A DNA stretch of 64,000 nucleotides from assembly GCA_020342235.1 (NCBI GenBank), contig CP073214.1, positions 1,426,001-1,490,000 on the forward strand, given 5' to 3'. Under the pieces are notes generated by a model. It was not told the origin of the DNA and searched no databases. It saw only the letters and a list, made by a program, of their open reading frames with translations. Below, one piece after another: positions 45,772 to 55,661 of this stretch (its first letter is position 1; every line of letters starts with the position of its first letter). The DNA comes from Saccharomycopsis phalli (lineage: Eukaryota; Ascomycota; Saccharomycetes; Ascoideales; Saccharomycopsidaceae). Both the position numbers and the translations under genes were made by a program.

Positions 45772-45918
45772 TCAATATTTATTCCGGGACTTTGCTAGAA
45801 CCCTGTGTGTTGGTGTTCTGTCTACATGATATACTCTGGGTATATCATGGAAAATTAACATCAATACAATAATGATGCTCAACCCAATGATGATCAACAA
45901 ATTCTTTCCTCTTGCCAT
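45772..45918 (-). CDS. Possible 48-residue single-pass membrane microprotein
   Basis: A short frame reading MARGKNLLIIIGLSIIIVLM, then LIFHDIPRVYHVDRTPTHRV and ending SRNKY. Residues 7-23 form a textbook membrane helix with a basic N-terminal flank; the tail is polar and His/Arg-rich. It lies alone in the 630 bp between the RCM1 and chitinase stop codons, where no other gene is visible. Chance AT-rich frames with hydrophobic runs are common, so this is only a candidate; no relative is recognised. Confidence 0.3.
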   Translation of the reverse strand: MARGKNLLIIIGLSIIIVLMLIFHDIPRVYHVDRTPTHRVLAKSRNKY

Positions 45919-46166
45919 CTGGTTTGGTTCTTGGACGAGTCTCGCAATTCAATTCTTATTTCTTTTATAATCAAACTTATCACACTCCCTGCTCACTCCA
46001 AATACTCTTGGTACCAATATATTTACTTGTACTCTCTCGAACTTTAATTTTTCTTTACTTTGCATTGTGTCGTTGACAAGAGAGACGATTTTCAATTCAT
46101 TCAATTGTGTTGCTACAGTCCATGATTAAGATAGATTATTATTTTATTGAAACAAAACAGGGTAGA

Positions 46167-47264
46167 TTAAAAAATTGAAATAAAAAGAGCAAGAAAAGCT
46201 GCAATCACAAAGCCAGCTTGTGATTTTATTTGAATAGCACCACTTACAGTTCCATTACTAACCTCCTTCATCAAAATGTTCTTGACTGTCTGTGGAAACG
46301 ATTTTTTCGTGTCACTCATTGTATTCTGGAAAGCTAATGAAGCTTCCCAGATCATTACTCCCCCAAAAGAATTGTCGTCTTTGATTGAGTCAACGATGCT
46401 TGTCAATTCCAGCGAATTCCCAATATACCCAGTACCACTGGAATTCACTGATCCAGGCAAACCCAAGAAAATTGGAACGTTCTTGTTGACTGAAATATTG
46501 CTCGAGTAATTTACCCAGGTGTCCCAGTTAAACTCGCTGGCGAGATTTGCATTACAGTGGTTATTGTAAAACTGCACAAAGACCATATCCAAATGTGACT
46601 GGGTCAAAATCGGGTTCATATTAAGGTCAGGATAAGGGCATTGAGGAGCAGCAGTGAAAAAATAATCTCTCTTCCCTTTGTCAGTTTGGTTTTTCAACAG
46701 ACTCAACAACTCAACATACCCAAGGGTATTTGAATTTTCAATATCAAAGTCAAACCCATCCACAACAGCTTTTCCAAAGGGCCGCGGAACTGTCTTGTTG
46801 GTACCTTCACCAAACATGTTCCACATTGTGTCGGCGAATTTCACTGCTTGGTCAGTAGAAGAGAATCCATAGTTACCAACTTGGCCACCAAGAGAGAGAA
46901 GAATTTTCTTGTTTCGCTTCTGACAATATTGGATATCTCTCTCCAACCGTTTCATAGTGTTGGTATTGTTCACCGAGAACTTTTCGTTCTGGTGGTGTGG
47001 AAAGAATATTGTGGGGATATCCATTTGAAGCTTGGAGGAATATTCGCCGGGGAATGAGTTCATGAAAGCTAGAATAATGACATCGACGTTATCCCAGTTG
47101 CAATAGTACCACAATTCCTTTTCGGAGTTTTTGAAGTTCGAGACATAACCCAAGGAATTTTGACCCCAGTAAATGGCAACAGTGTCCTTTGAAAAAGTGG
47201 AATTGGAGGCCAGAGCCACGGAAATCGACAAGGAAATCACCAAAGAAATCAACGAGAAAATCAT
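46167..47264 (-). CDS. GPI-anchored GH18 chitinase (Cts1/Cht2 type)
   Basis: 365 residues from the ATG at 47264 (MIFSLISLVISLSISVALAS, signal peptide). The family 18 catalytic domain begins TVAIYWGQNSLG, has ILLSLGGQVGNYG and the active-site motif DGFDFDIE (about 168-175, Glu as proton donor), then APQCPYPD, FVQFYNNHC and GGVMIWEAS. It cuts chitin, typically at the septum during cell separation. The C-terminus SGAIQIKSQAGFVIAAFLALFISIF is a GPI-attachment signal, so the enzyme would be anchored by the Gpi8 transamidase encoded at 6113-7102. There is no chitin-binding domain or long Ser/Thr stalk. Many N-glycosylation sites are present (NNT, NKT, NQT, NYS, NIS, NSS). An in-frame ATG at 47345 would bury the signal peptide. 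Confidence 0.93.
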   Translation of the reverse strand: MIFSLISLVISLSISVALASNSTFSKDTVAIYWGQNSLGYVSNFKNSEKELWYYCNWDNVDVIILAFMNSFPGEYSSKLQMDIPTIFFPHHQNEKFSVNNTNTMKRLERDIQYCQKRNKKILLSLGGQVGNYGFSSTDQAVKFADTMWNMFGEGTNKTVPRPFGKAVVDGFDFDIENSNTLGYVELLSLLKNQTDKGKRDYFFTAAPQCPYPDLNMNPILTQSHLDMVFVQFYNNHCNANLASEFNWDTWVNYSSNISVNKNVPIFLGLPGSVNSSGTGYIGNSLELTSIVDSIKDDNSFGGVMIWEASLAFQNTMSDTKKSFPQTVKNILMKEVSNGTVSGAIQIKSQAGFVIAAFLALFISIF

Positions 47265-48083
47265 TAATAGGACAAGGTCTTTGACAAGGAATAATGTGTG
47301 GTTATATAGCAGGTCTAGAAACGATTTGCGCTGACGCATATGCACTGCTGATGATGTTTACATCTTTCCTATTGTGGATATATTACAAACACGCGCCATC
47401 TCGCGCCTTTGAATGGTGCAGTTGGCCCCGGAGATACATCCATATGGGGAAGTCAATCATCACAAGCCGGTTAACCCCCAGCTCGAGATTTGGTCCAACG
47501 AAATTGTTTTTGAAGGTTACGTGCCCGGATTGGTTTGAGAGTTGGATAAGGTTTGACGGATGAAAAATCCTCACTGACGGTACATGGCTTTGTTAGCGAG
47601 ACTCAGTGATGAAAATCAGGTGAGATGACACAATGTGAAGAATTGGAAATTTTGGGTGGAAGTGGATCTCACATTTGCGTAAATTTTCCACACTCATAGC
47701 CTATACTATATAGACTAGGTAGATAACGTTTGTCAAAGGATACCAAAACACATTAGTAAATGGTGCAATTGCTCTCCTAATGATAATCACACGGCAAATG
47801 CTATTCAATGAAAGCCCAGAAAAAGCTTTGGTATAGTTTGTGATTTCAATTAATGCATAGTTTCTACTCCACCATGAATCTTGACACCAGTGGCAGTCCT
47901 AAAATGGTAAACCAAAAACGTCTCAATGTCGAACGGGTAACACTTCAAGAGTTCTGCGAGTCTGGAAGCAATCGCTTTTTTTCAGAGGGTGCAGATGTGG
48001 CTGTTTCACGTGAAATGACATGCATGGACAGGTAATAAAGTGACATCAATTCCAGAATAATTAAATTTTCATTAGTCAGAGAA
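47265..48083. other. Intergenic 0.8 kb, divergent chitinase/MFS promoter
   Basis: CACGTG at 48007-48012 (TTTCACGTGAAA, a perfect 12-bp palindrome) lies 72 bp upstream of the transporter start. No other gene or repeat array is seen. Confidence 0.45.
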
Positions 48084-49862
48084 ATGAGTTTGAAAAGAGA
48101 GTCATCGAAAGAGCCATGGTCGAGCTCCGAGGAATTGAAGGTTCCGACCTCGTTTTTAAAATTTCGCACGGTGGAGGAAGCAATTGAAAGTGGGAATCAG
48201 ATTGTGACGTTGACGGGCCTTGAGGAAAAAAGATCATTGCTTATTAAAGGAGCCATTCTTGCCAACTTCCCGTCATTAGTGAAGGAATCCGAGCATTTCA
48301 CTCCTGAGGACGCTGAGATCATTTCCTTGGAGAAAAAGCATCCATGGAGACAGAACTTTATGCTCTACTTTCTCGCGTTCTCGTCGGCTTGTTCTGCCGC
48401 CGTTCAAGGAATGGACGAGTCTGCTGCCGGAGGAGCTTCGCTATTCTATGTGAAAGTGTATGGCATCGACGCAAACACGTCACACGACGCCAATATCCAA
48501 GGAATTGTCAACTCGATTCCGTACCTTGCAGCAGCTGTCATTGGATGCTGGGCTGCTATTCCGTCAAACGCGTTGTTTGGTCGCCGTGTGACCATATTTT
48601 GGGGCAGTTTTCTTGCGGCTGTGTCCGGATTGTGGCAGGCCTTTTCTCCATCTTGGCAAATGCTCATGGTCGGAAGACTAATTATGGGCATCTCCATTGG
48701 TGCCAAAAGTGCCACAGTGCCAGTTTACACCGCTGAATCAACCCCTGCGGTCATTCGTGGAGGTGTTGTAATGTTGTGGCAGACTCTTACGGCCTTTGGG
48801 GTCATGATGGGATTTGTCATGGGTTCCGCATTTCTACACACCGGGAAACACAACTGGAGGTACATGTTGGGGTCGGTGTTCCCGCTCCCATTAGTGGTCT
48901 GTGCAGTTATTTTTTTCGTCCCTGAATCCCCACGGTGGCTCATTTCCAAGAAAAAGTACGCCCAGGCGTATGCCAGTTTCCAGAAGCTTCGTACCTCGGA
49001 ATTGATTGCGGCCCGCGACTTCTATTACGCTACAACTCTTATTGAAATGGAGCAGGAGGCCACAAAGAACAACAAATGGTACTCCCAGTACGTTCAGTTG
49101 TTCACTGTGCCACGGAACCGGTCGGCCACCTGGGCCAGTTGGCTTCTCATGTTCGGACAGCAATACTGCGGTGTCAATATTCTTACTTTCTACATCTCCA
49201 CCGTCCTTACCAACTCAGGATTCAGTGACAATGATGCGCTTCGAGGCTCTGTTGGGTTTGGAGCTCTTGCTGTTTGTGGAGCTCTTACGGCCATTCCGTT
49301 GATTGATACAAAGGGAAGACGGTTCCTTCTTCTCTTTACTTATCCTTTGCTTATTATCTTCCTTCTCTGGACAGGCTTTTCCTTCTATGGTACAACCAGC
49401 AAGATGAGACTAGGATTAGTCTTGACTGGCATTTACTTGTACGTTTATTTCTACGGCATTGGCATGGGTCCTGTGCCATTCACATACAATGCTGAGGCAG
49501 CTTCCATCACTGTGAGAGACGCCCATTCGAGTTTTGGAACCGCAACTACTTGGATGTTTTCGTTTGTGTTGGGTTTCACATTCCCAAACTTGCTTCGGCT
49601 GATTGGCAACACGGGTGTTTTCTGTTTCTATGCCGGATGGTGTGCGCTCTTGTATGTTCTTACTATTTTATTTGTTCCTGAGACAAAGGGATTCACTTTG
49701 GAGGAGCTTGACTTGGTGTTTGGTTTGCCGATTGGCGAGCATGCAAAGTTCCAAGTTAGAGAATCGGTACGGTTCTTTAAAAGAGCATGTGGTCGCAAGT
49801 CTCAAGGCGAGAGATTGATTGACGTGGCGTTGAAGCGTGCCCGAGAAGTTGACTATTCTTAG
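48084..49862 (+). CDS. MFS sugar-porter family transporter
   Basis: 592 residues with twelve predicted membrane helices and sugar-porter hallmarks: NALFGRRVTIFWG after TM2, VGRLIMGISIGAKSATVPVYTAE, the central PESPRWLISKKK, TKGRRFLL after TM8 and the C-terminal PETKGFTLEELDLVF. The cytosolic N-terminus is long (about 95 residues, acidic), and TM1 carries QGMDESAAGGA, where hexose carriers have GYDxG. This pattern occurs in a fungal branch of polyol- or oligosaccharide-type porters, but substrate cannot be assigned from sequence. The C-tail is basic (FFKRACGRKSQGERL). It stands in an accessory-looking block with a chitinase, a SNG1-like protein and a butanediol dehydrogenase. Confidence 0.88.
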   Translation: MSLKRESSKEPWSSSEELKVPTSFLKFRTVEEAIESGNQIVTLTGLEEKRSLLIKGAILANFPSLVKESEHFTPEDAEIISLEKKHPWRQNFMLYFLAFSSACSAAVQGMDESAAGGASLFYVKVYGIDANTSHDANIQGIVNSIPYLAAAVIGCWAAIPSNALFGRRVTIFWGSFLAAVSGLWQAFSPSWQMLMVGRLIMGISIGAKSATVPVYTAESTPAVIRGGVVMLWQTLTAFGVMMGFVMGSAFLHTGKHNWRYMLGSVFPLPLVVCAVIFFVPESPRWLISKKKYAQAYASFQKLRTSELIAARDFYYATTLIEMEQEATKNNKWYSQYVQLFTVPRNRSATWASWLLMFGQQYCGVNILTFYISTVLTNSGFSDNDALRGSVGFGALAVCGALTAIPLIDTKGRRFLLLFTYPLLIIFLLWTGFSFYGTTSKMRLGLVLTGIYLYVYFYGIGMGPVPFTYNAEAASITVRDAHSSFGTATTWMFSFVLGFTFPNLLRLIGNTGVFCFYAGWCALLYVLTILFVPETKGFTLEELDLVFGLPIGEHAKFQVRESVRFFKRACGRKSQGERLIDVALKRAREVDYS

Positions 49863-50091
49863 ATTAAATTAGAAATTTAGTTATGTTGTGTTTCCCTTTG
49901 TAATTGGATGCTGACTGTGCTTATTGGATATTATCATGTTGTCAATCCCTTGACATGTTTACACACTTCACACGGGTAGTTATTTCTTACAACTGAATGA
50001 CTCTTGATATTTCCATATGTGGATAATATTATTTTGCTATGATGACGGTAAAAATCTTGAAACATTAAAACTTTCGGGGACAGGTATACTG

Positions 50092-50165
50092 AAATTATAA
50101 GCTATTCTGCATCGCTAGCTAGGAAATTGAAATTATAAGCTATCCTGCGTCACTAGCCAGGATTC
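50092..50165. repeat. Direct duplication of about 39 bp, 3' of SNG1-like gene
   Basis: GAAATTATAAGCTATYCTGC followed by RTCRCTAGCYAGGA occurs twice in tandem with three or four differences, between the convergent transporter and SNG1-like stop codons. Confidence 0.75.
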
Positions 50166-50174
50166 CAAAGTAAA

Positions 50175-51746
50175 TTAGTTAATCAACTTGTTTCGGGCCT
50201 CAATTGCCTTTCTGGCTTGTGTCTTGGCTAAAAACTTCAATGCAAACGGGAGCAAGATGCTGTTTACCACTATCCAAGCACACAAAATCCCATAGTTTCG
50301 GCCCATCTGATTTCTAGTTGTATGGCTAAGAATCATCTTGAATATCTCACCGGCATTGTGGATTGGGAATGCATATCCATAACGGTAAAATGGAGAGAGA
50401 ATTGCGAGCGGCGAAAAGGTTGGTGAGACGTTACTAATAACCCAAAACAAAAGCCAGAAACCAATAAACGGTGGGTAAATCGCCAAGGAGAGAACCGCAA
50501 CGTTTTCATTTGCACCGCCAACAGCAGCCATGGTGAGGTAGCACGTGAACCAGTATACAACAAATCCGGCACGGCCAAATGAGTTTGTGAAGCTGATTTG
50601 GAACGCGAGAGACACCCAGCTGTAGAATAGGGAGATGAAGAAGTAGGAAATGTGTGCGGACACAAGTCTGTATATGACAAAGTGGGATGGTTTCACCTTT
50701 TTGGCCAAGAGCATGTGGGTTGGCGCAAAGAAGTTGAACTGAAAGAAAGTGAGGATAATGATATAGATCATACCGACCTGAGAAGGAGCTGTCACGGCTG
50801 CGTCTGTAGATGGAAGAAGATCGACGTTTGTTTGGATTGGGGTGATCAGCAAGACACCTGGTGCGGAACCCACGAGGTTCGACTGCTGCTGAGGAGAAAG
50901 TGCGGCAATTAGTTTGGAGTAAACATCGTTCAGGAGTGTAGAAGGCAGGAGAAGCACACCGGCGGCATAGCGCATCTGGGGGAGGATTTGTGCAGGGATA
51001 TTAATAAAGTCGCGGCCTGTTTCGTAGAGAAAGTCGACTGAGTAAGGTGGAGTGTTGATGTCGAAGGAGCTGTTGGCTTGCTGCATTGCCTGGAACAAAT
51101 TGTATGTCATGTTCGGTTTGATGTGGATTGCGCCCCAGAAGTTCTGTTCATGGACTTGACGGCGTATTTCTGCCTCAATGTCCAGGGTGTGGTACTTTTC
51201 AATGAACAGAGTGGTATTAAACTTGAAAAACTTGCCATGGTACACAACCCCAGGGTCGATAATCGACCTGTCAAACAGCTGACCAAAGAGCGGGGAAACT
51301 CCGTTTATAATGGAGTCGTCCTGATTCACGTAGAGAAACCGCAAGTTCTTGTACTTGTCAATACGGTGGTAGAAGGACCCCCAGTATATGGAAAGAATCA
51401 GAAGCACTCCGACACAGAGAACCACCCAGTTTGTCAAGTACAGGCGATATACCTCGATACGTTCGCTTTTTATAGACGACGAGAAAAAGCTGGCTGCGGT
51501 TCTTGTGCTGATTCTGCTGGTGGTTCTTCCGATACTGGATCTTCTTCCGGTGCTGGACCTTCGAGGCGTCGTAGACTCGACGTCGGTGGTCTTATGACTC
51601 AATGCCTTGGTGATTTGATCACCTCCAACCAATGCATCTCCGATTTCATCTGCTACATAGGACTCAATCTCGTCTGCTTCGGAACTGGCAGACTCAGAGG
51701 CACCATAATCGGAGGGGAATTCGTCTTTGGTGTTGTGCACAGACAT
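50175..51746 (-). CDS. SNG1: SNG1-family multi-pass membrane protein (DUF3533)
   Basis: 523 residues. A Ser/Thr-rich cytosolic N-terminus (about 95 residues, including RRSSTGRRSSIGRTTSR) precedes a first helix (about 108-125, WVVLCVGVLLILSIYWGSFY). A large extracytosolic loop (about 126-315) contains GVVYHGKFFKFN and INIPAQILPQMRYAAGVLLLPS. A cluster of five or six helices follows (about 320-510, with AILSPFYRYGYAFPIHNAGEIFK). The order and these motifs fit the Sng1/YJR015W family, named for nitrosoguanidine resistance and distantly like ABC-2 type membrane parts; in S. cerevisiae Sng1 affects plasma-membrane lipid asymmetry. Substrate or activity here is unknown. Confidence 0.8.
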   Translation of the reverse strand: MSVHNTKDEFPSDYGASESASSEADEIESYVADEIGDALVGGDQITKALSHKTTDVESTTPRRSSTGRRSSIGRTTSRISTRTAASFFSSSIKSERIEVYRLYLTNWVVLCVGVLLILSIYWGSFYHRIDKYKNLRFLYVNQDDSIINGVSPLFGQLFDRSIIDPGVVYHGKFFKFNTTLFIEKYHTLDIEAEIRRQVHEQNFWGAIHIKPNMTYNLFQAMQQANSSFDINTPPYSVDFLYETGRDFINIPAQILPQMRYAAGVLLLPSTLLNDVYSKLIAALSPQQQSNLVGSAPGVLLITPIQTNVDLLPSTDAAVTAPSQVGMIYIIILTFFQFNFFAPTHMLLAKKVKPSHFVIYRLVSAHISYFFISLFYSWVSLAFQISFTNSFGRAGFVVYWFTCYLTMAAVGGANENVAVLSLAIYPPFIGFWLLFWVISNVSPTFSPLAILSPFYRYGYAFPIHNAGEIFKMILSHTTRNQMGRNYGILCAWIVVNSILLPFALKFLAKTQARKAIEARNKLIN

Positions 51747-53179
51747 GTGTGAAGATCAGAGTATGGGAGAGTATTAAAATCAGAGGATAGGGGAGTATTA
51801 AGATCCGGGAATGTGAGAGTGTATTTATACCGGGGCTTGCACATTAGAGTTGACATTGTTTATCCTGGAAGAGAATTAACACTGCGTAAATGCAGGCATA
51901 TGCATCGGGACCCCATCGGACCTAGTTTCGGAGATACAGGAAGTGAAGAAACGAAATGGCAAAAAAACGGGACAAGACGTAATCAGAAGGTGACGAGGAT
52001 GTCACGGAGCGATAGATTATGTTGCGGAAGGATAGACTGTGGGGTATAATAAGACTTAGCGGGGGATTGTCGGAGGAACTGCCCTGTATAGCCTGTGGCA
52101 CTAGTAATACGAATTGGAACGGGAAGTAGACAAAAAACAGCACGGAAGGAATGACGGAAGGACGGAAGAAATGAAAGGGGCCACTTGGCCTGGAATATGT
52201 TACCGATGTTTTGTATTGAGCCAGTAAGTAGGACTTGAAGATTTTTTTTTTTTTTTTTTTCGGGGTTCCAGTGACAGTTTCAATGCGGCCAGGCAGTTTT
52301 ATGTGCTGAGTATGCAAGGCGAGGCACTAGTATTAGTCAAGAGTGTCATTTATGAGTGTACCGGGATGTGAAATTATTATTGTAATTAGCATTTCCTTGT
52401 TGTCTCGTCTTGATAATTTTTTTCCTTTGTGCATTTTCACAGTGCGTATTAGAAATACGAATTAGCGATGTATGTCATTCACGTCAAACACAAGTTCCGA
52501 GCCGGACTTTGAAAGATTTGCCAATGCACATCTTTACACGTTACTAAATTTATTTACATCATACCAGTCAGACCGTTATAGTGGCATTGCAACTTTTGTA
52601 GGGTCGCATATACCCAATGGACCCCTACTTTAGTGGCATGATGACCATGTGATGAAAGGTGGCTTTGAAAACAGTTTTCGTCGAGCCCATGTCTTGACAC
52701 ATTGAACATGGGCTAGGTCTATTAGCTTTCAGGATGGCAACTGGGATTTGCTATCAATACAGGATATTCAAGGACGATTAGTCAAACTGGCCATTTAGCA
52801 GAAGAGACGAATGTGGTATTGGTCAGGATTTGATTATGGAATGGATACAGTCATGAAACTGGAGTGAATTGTCTTGTATAAAAGACATATCAAGATGGAT
52901 GATTCTATGAATATGGGGATTCATCTAGTATTGATAAAACGTTTGAATAAGCTATTACAGTATTGATTAAAGTGTTGAATAATGGATTACATAATATTAG
53001 ACTCATTGCATAGTGGTAAATAAATGGTATATTTCTCCGGAAATATTTATCAAACAATATTCTCTGGAAATACGTATCTAGCAATGTTCCATGGAAATAT
53101 TTCATCAAATCCTCTCCAACTGGCCCAATGCAGTTGCCTTTTTGGGACACATTTTCTTTATACATTTTAAAACCTCGCC
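51747..53179. other. Intergenic 1.4 kb without a recognisable gene
   Basis: Contains a T18 run (52243-52260) and a short AT-rich repeat region with ATTGATNAAANTGTTGAATAA words (52929-52985) near the dehydrogenase start. An 86-codon minus-strand frame (52905-53165) lacks coding character. This is the long divergent promoter of the SNG1-like and dehydrogenase genes. Confidence 0.45.
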
Positions 53180-54346
53180 ATGAAGGCCATTCAGTACTAT
53201 GGAATCAACAATTTGCAATTCTCCAGTGACGTTCCAAAGCCGACAATCAAACACCCCGACGAAGTGCTCATCCGGGTTCATTATTGCGGCATTTGCGGGA
53301 CCGATCTCTTGTCCTACAAAACAGGCACAGACTTTTTTGCTAGACTAGGTGCCAATGGCCATCCCTTGTCGGCAAAACCGCTTCCCCAGGTAATGGGCCA
53401 CGAGTTCTCCGGGGAGATTGTTTCTGTCGGGTCTGGGGTCACCGAATATTCGCCAGGTGACCGGGTGGTTGTCGAGCCAACATGTTACTGCCACGACAAG
53501 CCTCGGTGGCCAGAATCGGATATAACTGCGACAAAAGGCTTCAATTTCTGCGAGGCGTGTCAGGACGGGCTCACGAATCTCTGTGCGGACATGGGGATCA
53601 CGGGATTGGGCTGTGATAATGGAGGATTAGCGGAGTACGTGGTGACTCTGAGTAAGCATTTGGTCCGGGTGCCGGAATGGATTCCACTTGACTGTGCTGC
53701 GCTTGTCCAGCCGCTCGCTGTGAGCTACCATGCTTTCCGGACGTGTGGTTTTGTTCCTGGTTCGTCGTGCGTTGTTGTCGGATGCGGCTCCATTGGAATC
53801 GGCTGCATCTTGGCCGCCAAAGCGTTTGAAGCAGGCTCGATTGTCTGTTCGGAGCCAGCAGAGATCCGGCGACAGACTGGAGGCATGCTTGGTGCCCAGG
53901 TGTTTGATCCTCGGCAGTACGAGTCCGATGGTGCTGCGATTGCTGCGTTGAAGCAGTTATCACCCAATGGCAAGGGCTTTGATTATGCCTTTGACTGCTC
54001 AGGGTTCCCGATTACGTTTCATACTGCGCTAGAGTGTCTCAAGCCTCGGGGGAGATTGGTCAACTTGGCCATCTGGCCCAAGAAGCCAATGGATTTCTAC
54101 CCAATGGATTTTACGTCTGGCGAGAAGATCATCACGGGGAGCATGTGTTATACGATTGAAGACTTTCAGGGGGTTATTGATGCGATGGGAGATGGGAGAA
54201 TTGATTTGGAGAGCTGTAAGAAGCTCATTACCAAGCGGGTGAAGTTGGAGGATGGTGTAGAGGAGGGTTTTGATGAGTTGTTGAAGAATAAAGATGAGCA
54301 TATCAAGATATTGATTTCGCCCTTGTCGGAGGAAGATTGGGAGTGA
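53180..54346 (+). CDS. Zinc-dependent (R,R)-butanediol dehydrogenase-like enzyme
   Basis: 388-residue medium-chain dehydrogenase matching Bdh1 (382 residues). It has the catalytic zinc ligands in HYCGICGTDL and VMGHEFSGEIV, the four-Cys structural zinc lobe around NFCEACQDGLTNLC, VEPTCYCHD, ALVQPLAVSYHA, and the NAD fold GCGSIGIGCILAAK. It ends with GFDYAFDCSG, GRLVNLAIW and KKLITKRVKLEDGVEEGFDELL. It would interconvert acetoin and 2,3-butanediol with NAD(H), though related polyol dehydrogenases cannot be excluded. One CTG (53648) aligns with serine of Bdh1 (VVTxSKH). The last codons and stop (GAG TGA) are the seed of a 12-bp repeat array that continues for about 120 bp downstream. Confidence 0.88.
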   Translation: MKAIQYYGINNLQFSSDVPKPTIKHPDEVLIRVHYCGICGTDLLSYKTGTDFFARLGANGHPLSAKPLPQVMGHEFSGEIVSVGSGVTEYSPGDRVVVEPTCYCHDKPRWPESDITATKGFNFCEACQDGLTNLCADMGITGLGCDNGGLAEYVVTLSKHLVRVPEWIPLDCAALVQPLAVSYHAFRTCGFVPGSSCVVVGCGSIGIGCILAAKAFEAGSIVCSEPAEIRRQTGGMLGAQVFDPRQYESDGAAIAALKQLSPNGKGFDYAFDCSGFPITFHTALECLKPRGRLVNLAIWPKKPMDFYPMDFTSGEKIITGSMCYTIEDFQGVIDAMGDGRIDLESCKKLITKRVKLEDGVEEGFDELLKNKDEHIKILISPLSEEDWE

Positions 54347-54465
54347 AGAGTGGAGTGAAGAGTGGAGTGAAGAGTGGAGTGAAGAGTGGGAGAAAGAGTG
54401 GGAGAAAGAGTGGGAGAAAGAGTGGGAGAAAGAGTGGGAGAAAGAGTGGAAGAAAGAGTGGAAGT
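54338..54465. repeat. 12-bp tandem array growing out of the dehydrogenase stop codon
   Basis: GAGTGAAGAGTG x 4 then GGAGAAAGAGTG x 6. The first unit includes the gene's terminal Glu codon and TGA stop, so every early copy carries a spare in-frame or near-frame TGA. Confidence 0.88.
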
Positions 54466-54860
54466 AGAAGGAAAAATTGCAATATGGCAGTCTTTTGCAT
54501 GACTTTATGATTTGAGGATTGGCTATTTGTAAAGAAAAATATTGCTTAATATATGTATTATGTATGTGAATTTATAGTGTTGAAACGTCCAATCTCAGTG
54601 GCTGTTTCACCAACAGAAGTGCATCATGGTTAAATGAGAGGTGAATGAACACAAGTGCCTGGATGAGTTTTAGAAAAGGCCACTGTAAAATACAGTTGAT
54701 GAATGGCTGAATATTTGGCTCTGTTGGAAGACTTTTATTGTTATGACAAAGTGTGATGTTGAATTACATTGGAAAGAGGATGAAGAATGACAAGACGAGT
54801 AGTTTGTAAGTCGGAATTTTAGTTTACAAGTCAGGATTGTGGTTTACTAGTCAAAATTTG

Positions 54861-54916
54861 CAAGTCAATTACATTGCAAGTCAATTACATTGCAAGTCAA
54901 TTACATTGCAAGTCAA
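54861..54916. repeat. 16-bp tandem repeat x 3.5
   Basis: CAAGTCAATTACATTG repeated in the 0.65 kb between the dehydrogenase array and MLC1; nothing else recognisable there. Confidence 0.82.
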
Positions 54917-55116
54917 GTTTATTTATCATCTGACACCATTGGTGATACTGGACAGGGTAACTCAGATCATGACAAGGATCAACATCAAAACAAAGGCATT
55001 ACCATTTGGATATTAGCACTATCCAATGGAATACCTGGCCAATGCCAAATCTACCGGTGCCTAATTTACTCGTTGATTCGCTACTCCGTGGTATACATAT
55101 CCTATCCAAGACCTTC

Positions 55117-55590
55117 CTATTGGGCCAAGATCGACTTGACAAACTCAACATAGTCAACGTTCCCGTCCTTGGTAACGTTGACGCCCTTCAACAACTCGTC
55201 GACCTCAGAGTCGCTCAACTTCTCGCCGATCGACGTCAAGATGTAGCGCAATTCTCCGACGCCAATGAACCCGGTCAAGTTCTTGTCAAACACCTGGAAT
55301 CCACGGATGTAGTCTTCCGGCTCGCCCAACGGCTTGAATCCGTCGGGGCGGTTTATGATCTTCACATAGGTATCGAAATCAAGCTGCCCAGGCAATTGGC
55401 GCTCCAACTCTGCGATCTCGGCGAGGGTTGGATTCTGGCCGACTGCGCGGAGCAAGTCGCCCAACGCCTCTGGAGGGACTCTGCCGGTTCCCTTTTTGTC
55501 AAAGAGCGAGAATGCGTCTTTATAAGTCTTTGTGTTTGACGACTGTTGTTGTTAGTAAATAACCGCCAGCCGCCCAGCCCTACTCACCAT
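55117..55590 (-). CDS. MLC1: Mlc1, essential myosin light chain (one intron)
   Basis: Exons 55588-55590 (ATG only) and 55117-55542 give 142 residues: MSSNTKTYKDAFSLFDKKGT, GRVPPEALGDLLRAVGQNPT... to LRYILTSIGEKLSDSEVDELLKGV and EFVKSILAQ. This calmodulin-fold protein binds IQ motifs of type II and V myosins (Myo1, Myo2) and Iqg1, acting in cytokinesis and vesicle delivery. EF-hand loops are degenerate (DKKGTGRV, DKNLTGFI, NVTKDGNVDY), so calcium binding is doubtful, as for yeast Mlc1 (149 residues). Without the splice, the frame would begin only at an internal ATG and lose the first EF-hand helix. TFS1 lies 71 bp upstream on the same strand. Confidence 0.93.
55543..55587 (-). other. 45-nt spliceosomal intron of MLC1 after the start codon
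   Basis: Donor GTGAGT (complement of 55582-55587) directly follows ATG; branch TTACTAAC (complement of 55551-55558); acceptor ACAACAG ending 9 nt after the branch adenosine. Removing it restores the full family N-terminus. Confidence 0.88.
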
Positions 55591-55661
55591 TGATGTGTGT
55601 GTGTAAACAAATGAAAAAACAAACAAACTCGCCCTACAGACCTCGACTATTACCCTACCTA

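Noticed and set aside
52905-53165. 86-codon minus-strand frame before the dehydrogenase
   Set aside because: Low-complexity AT-rich sequence in the promoter, no codon bias or domain.
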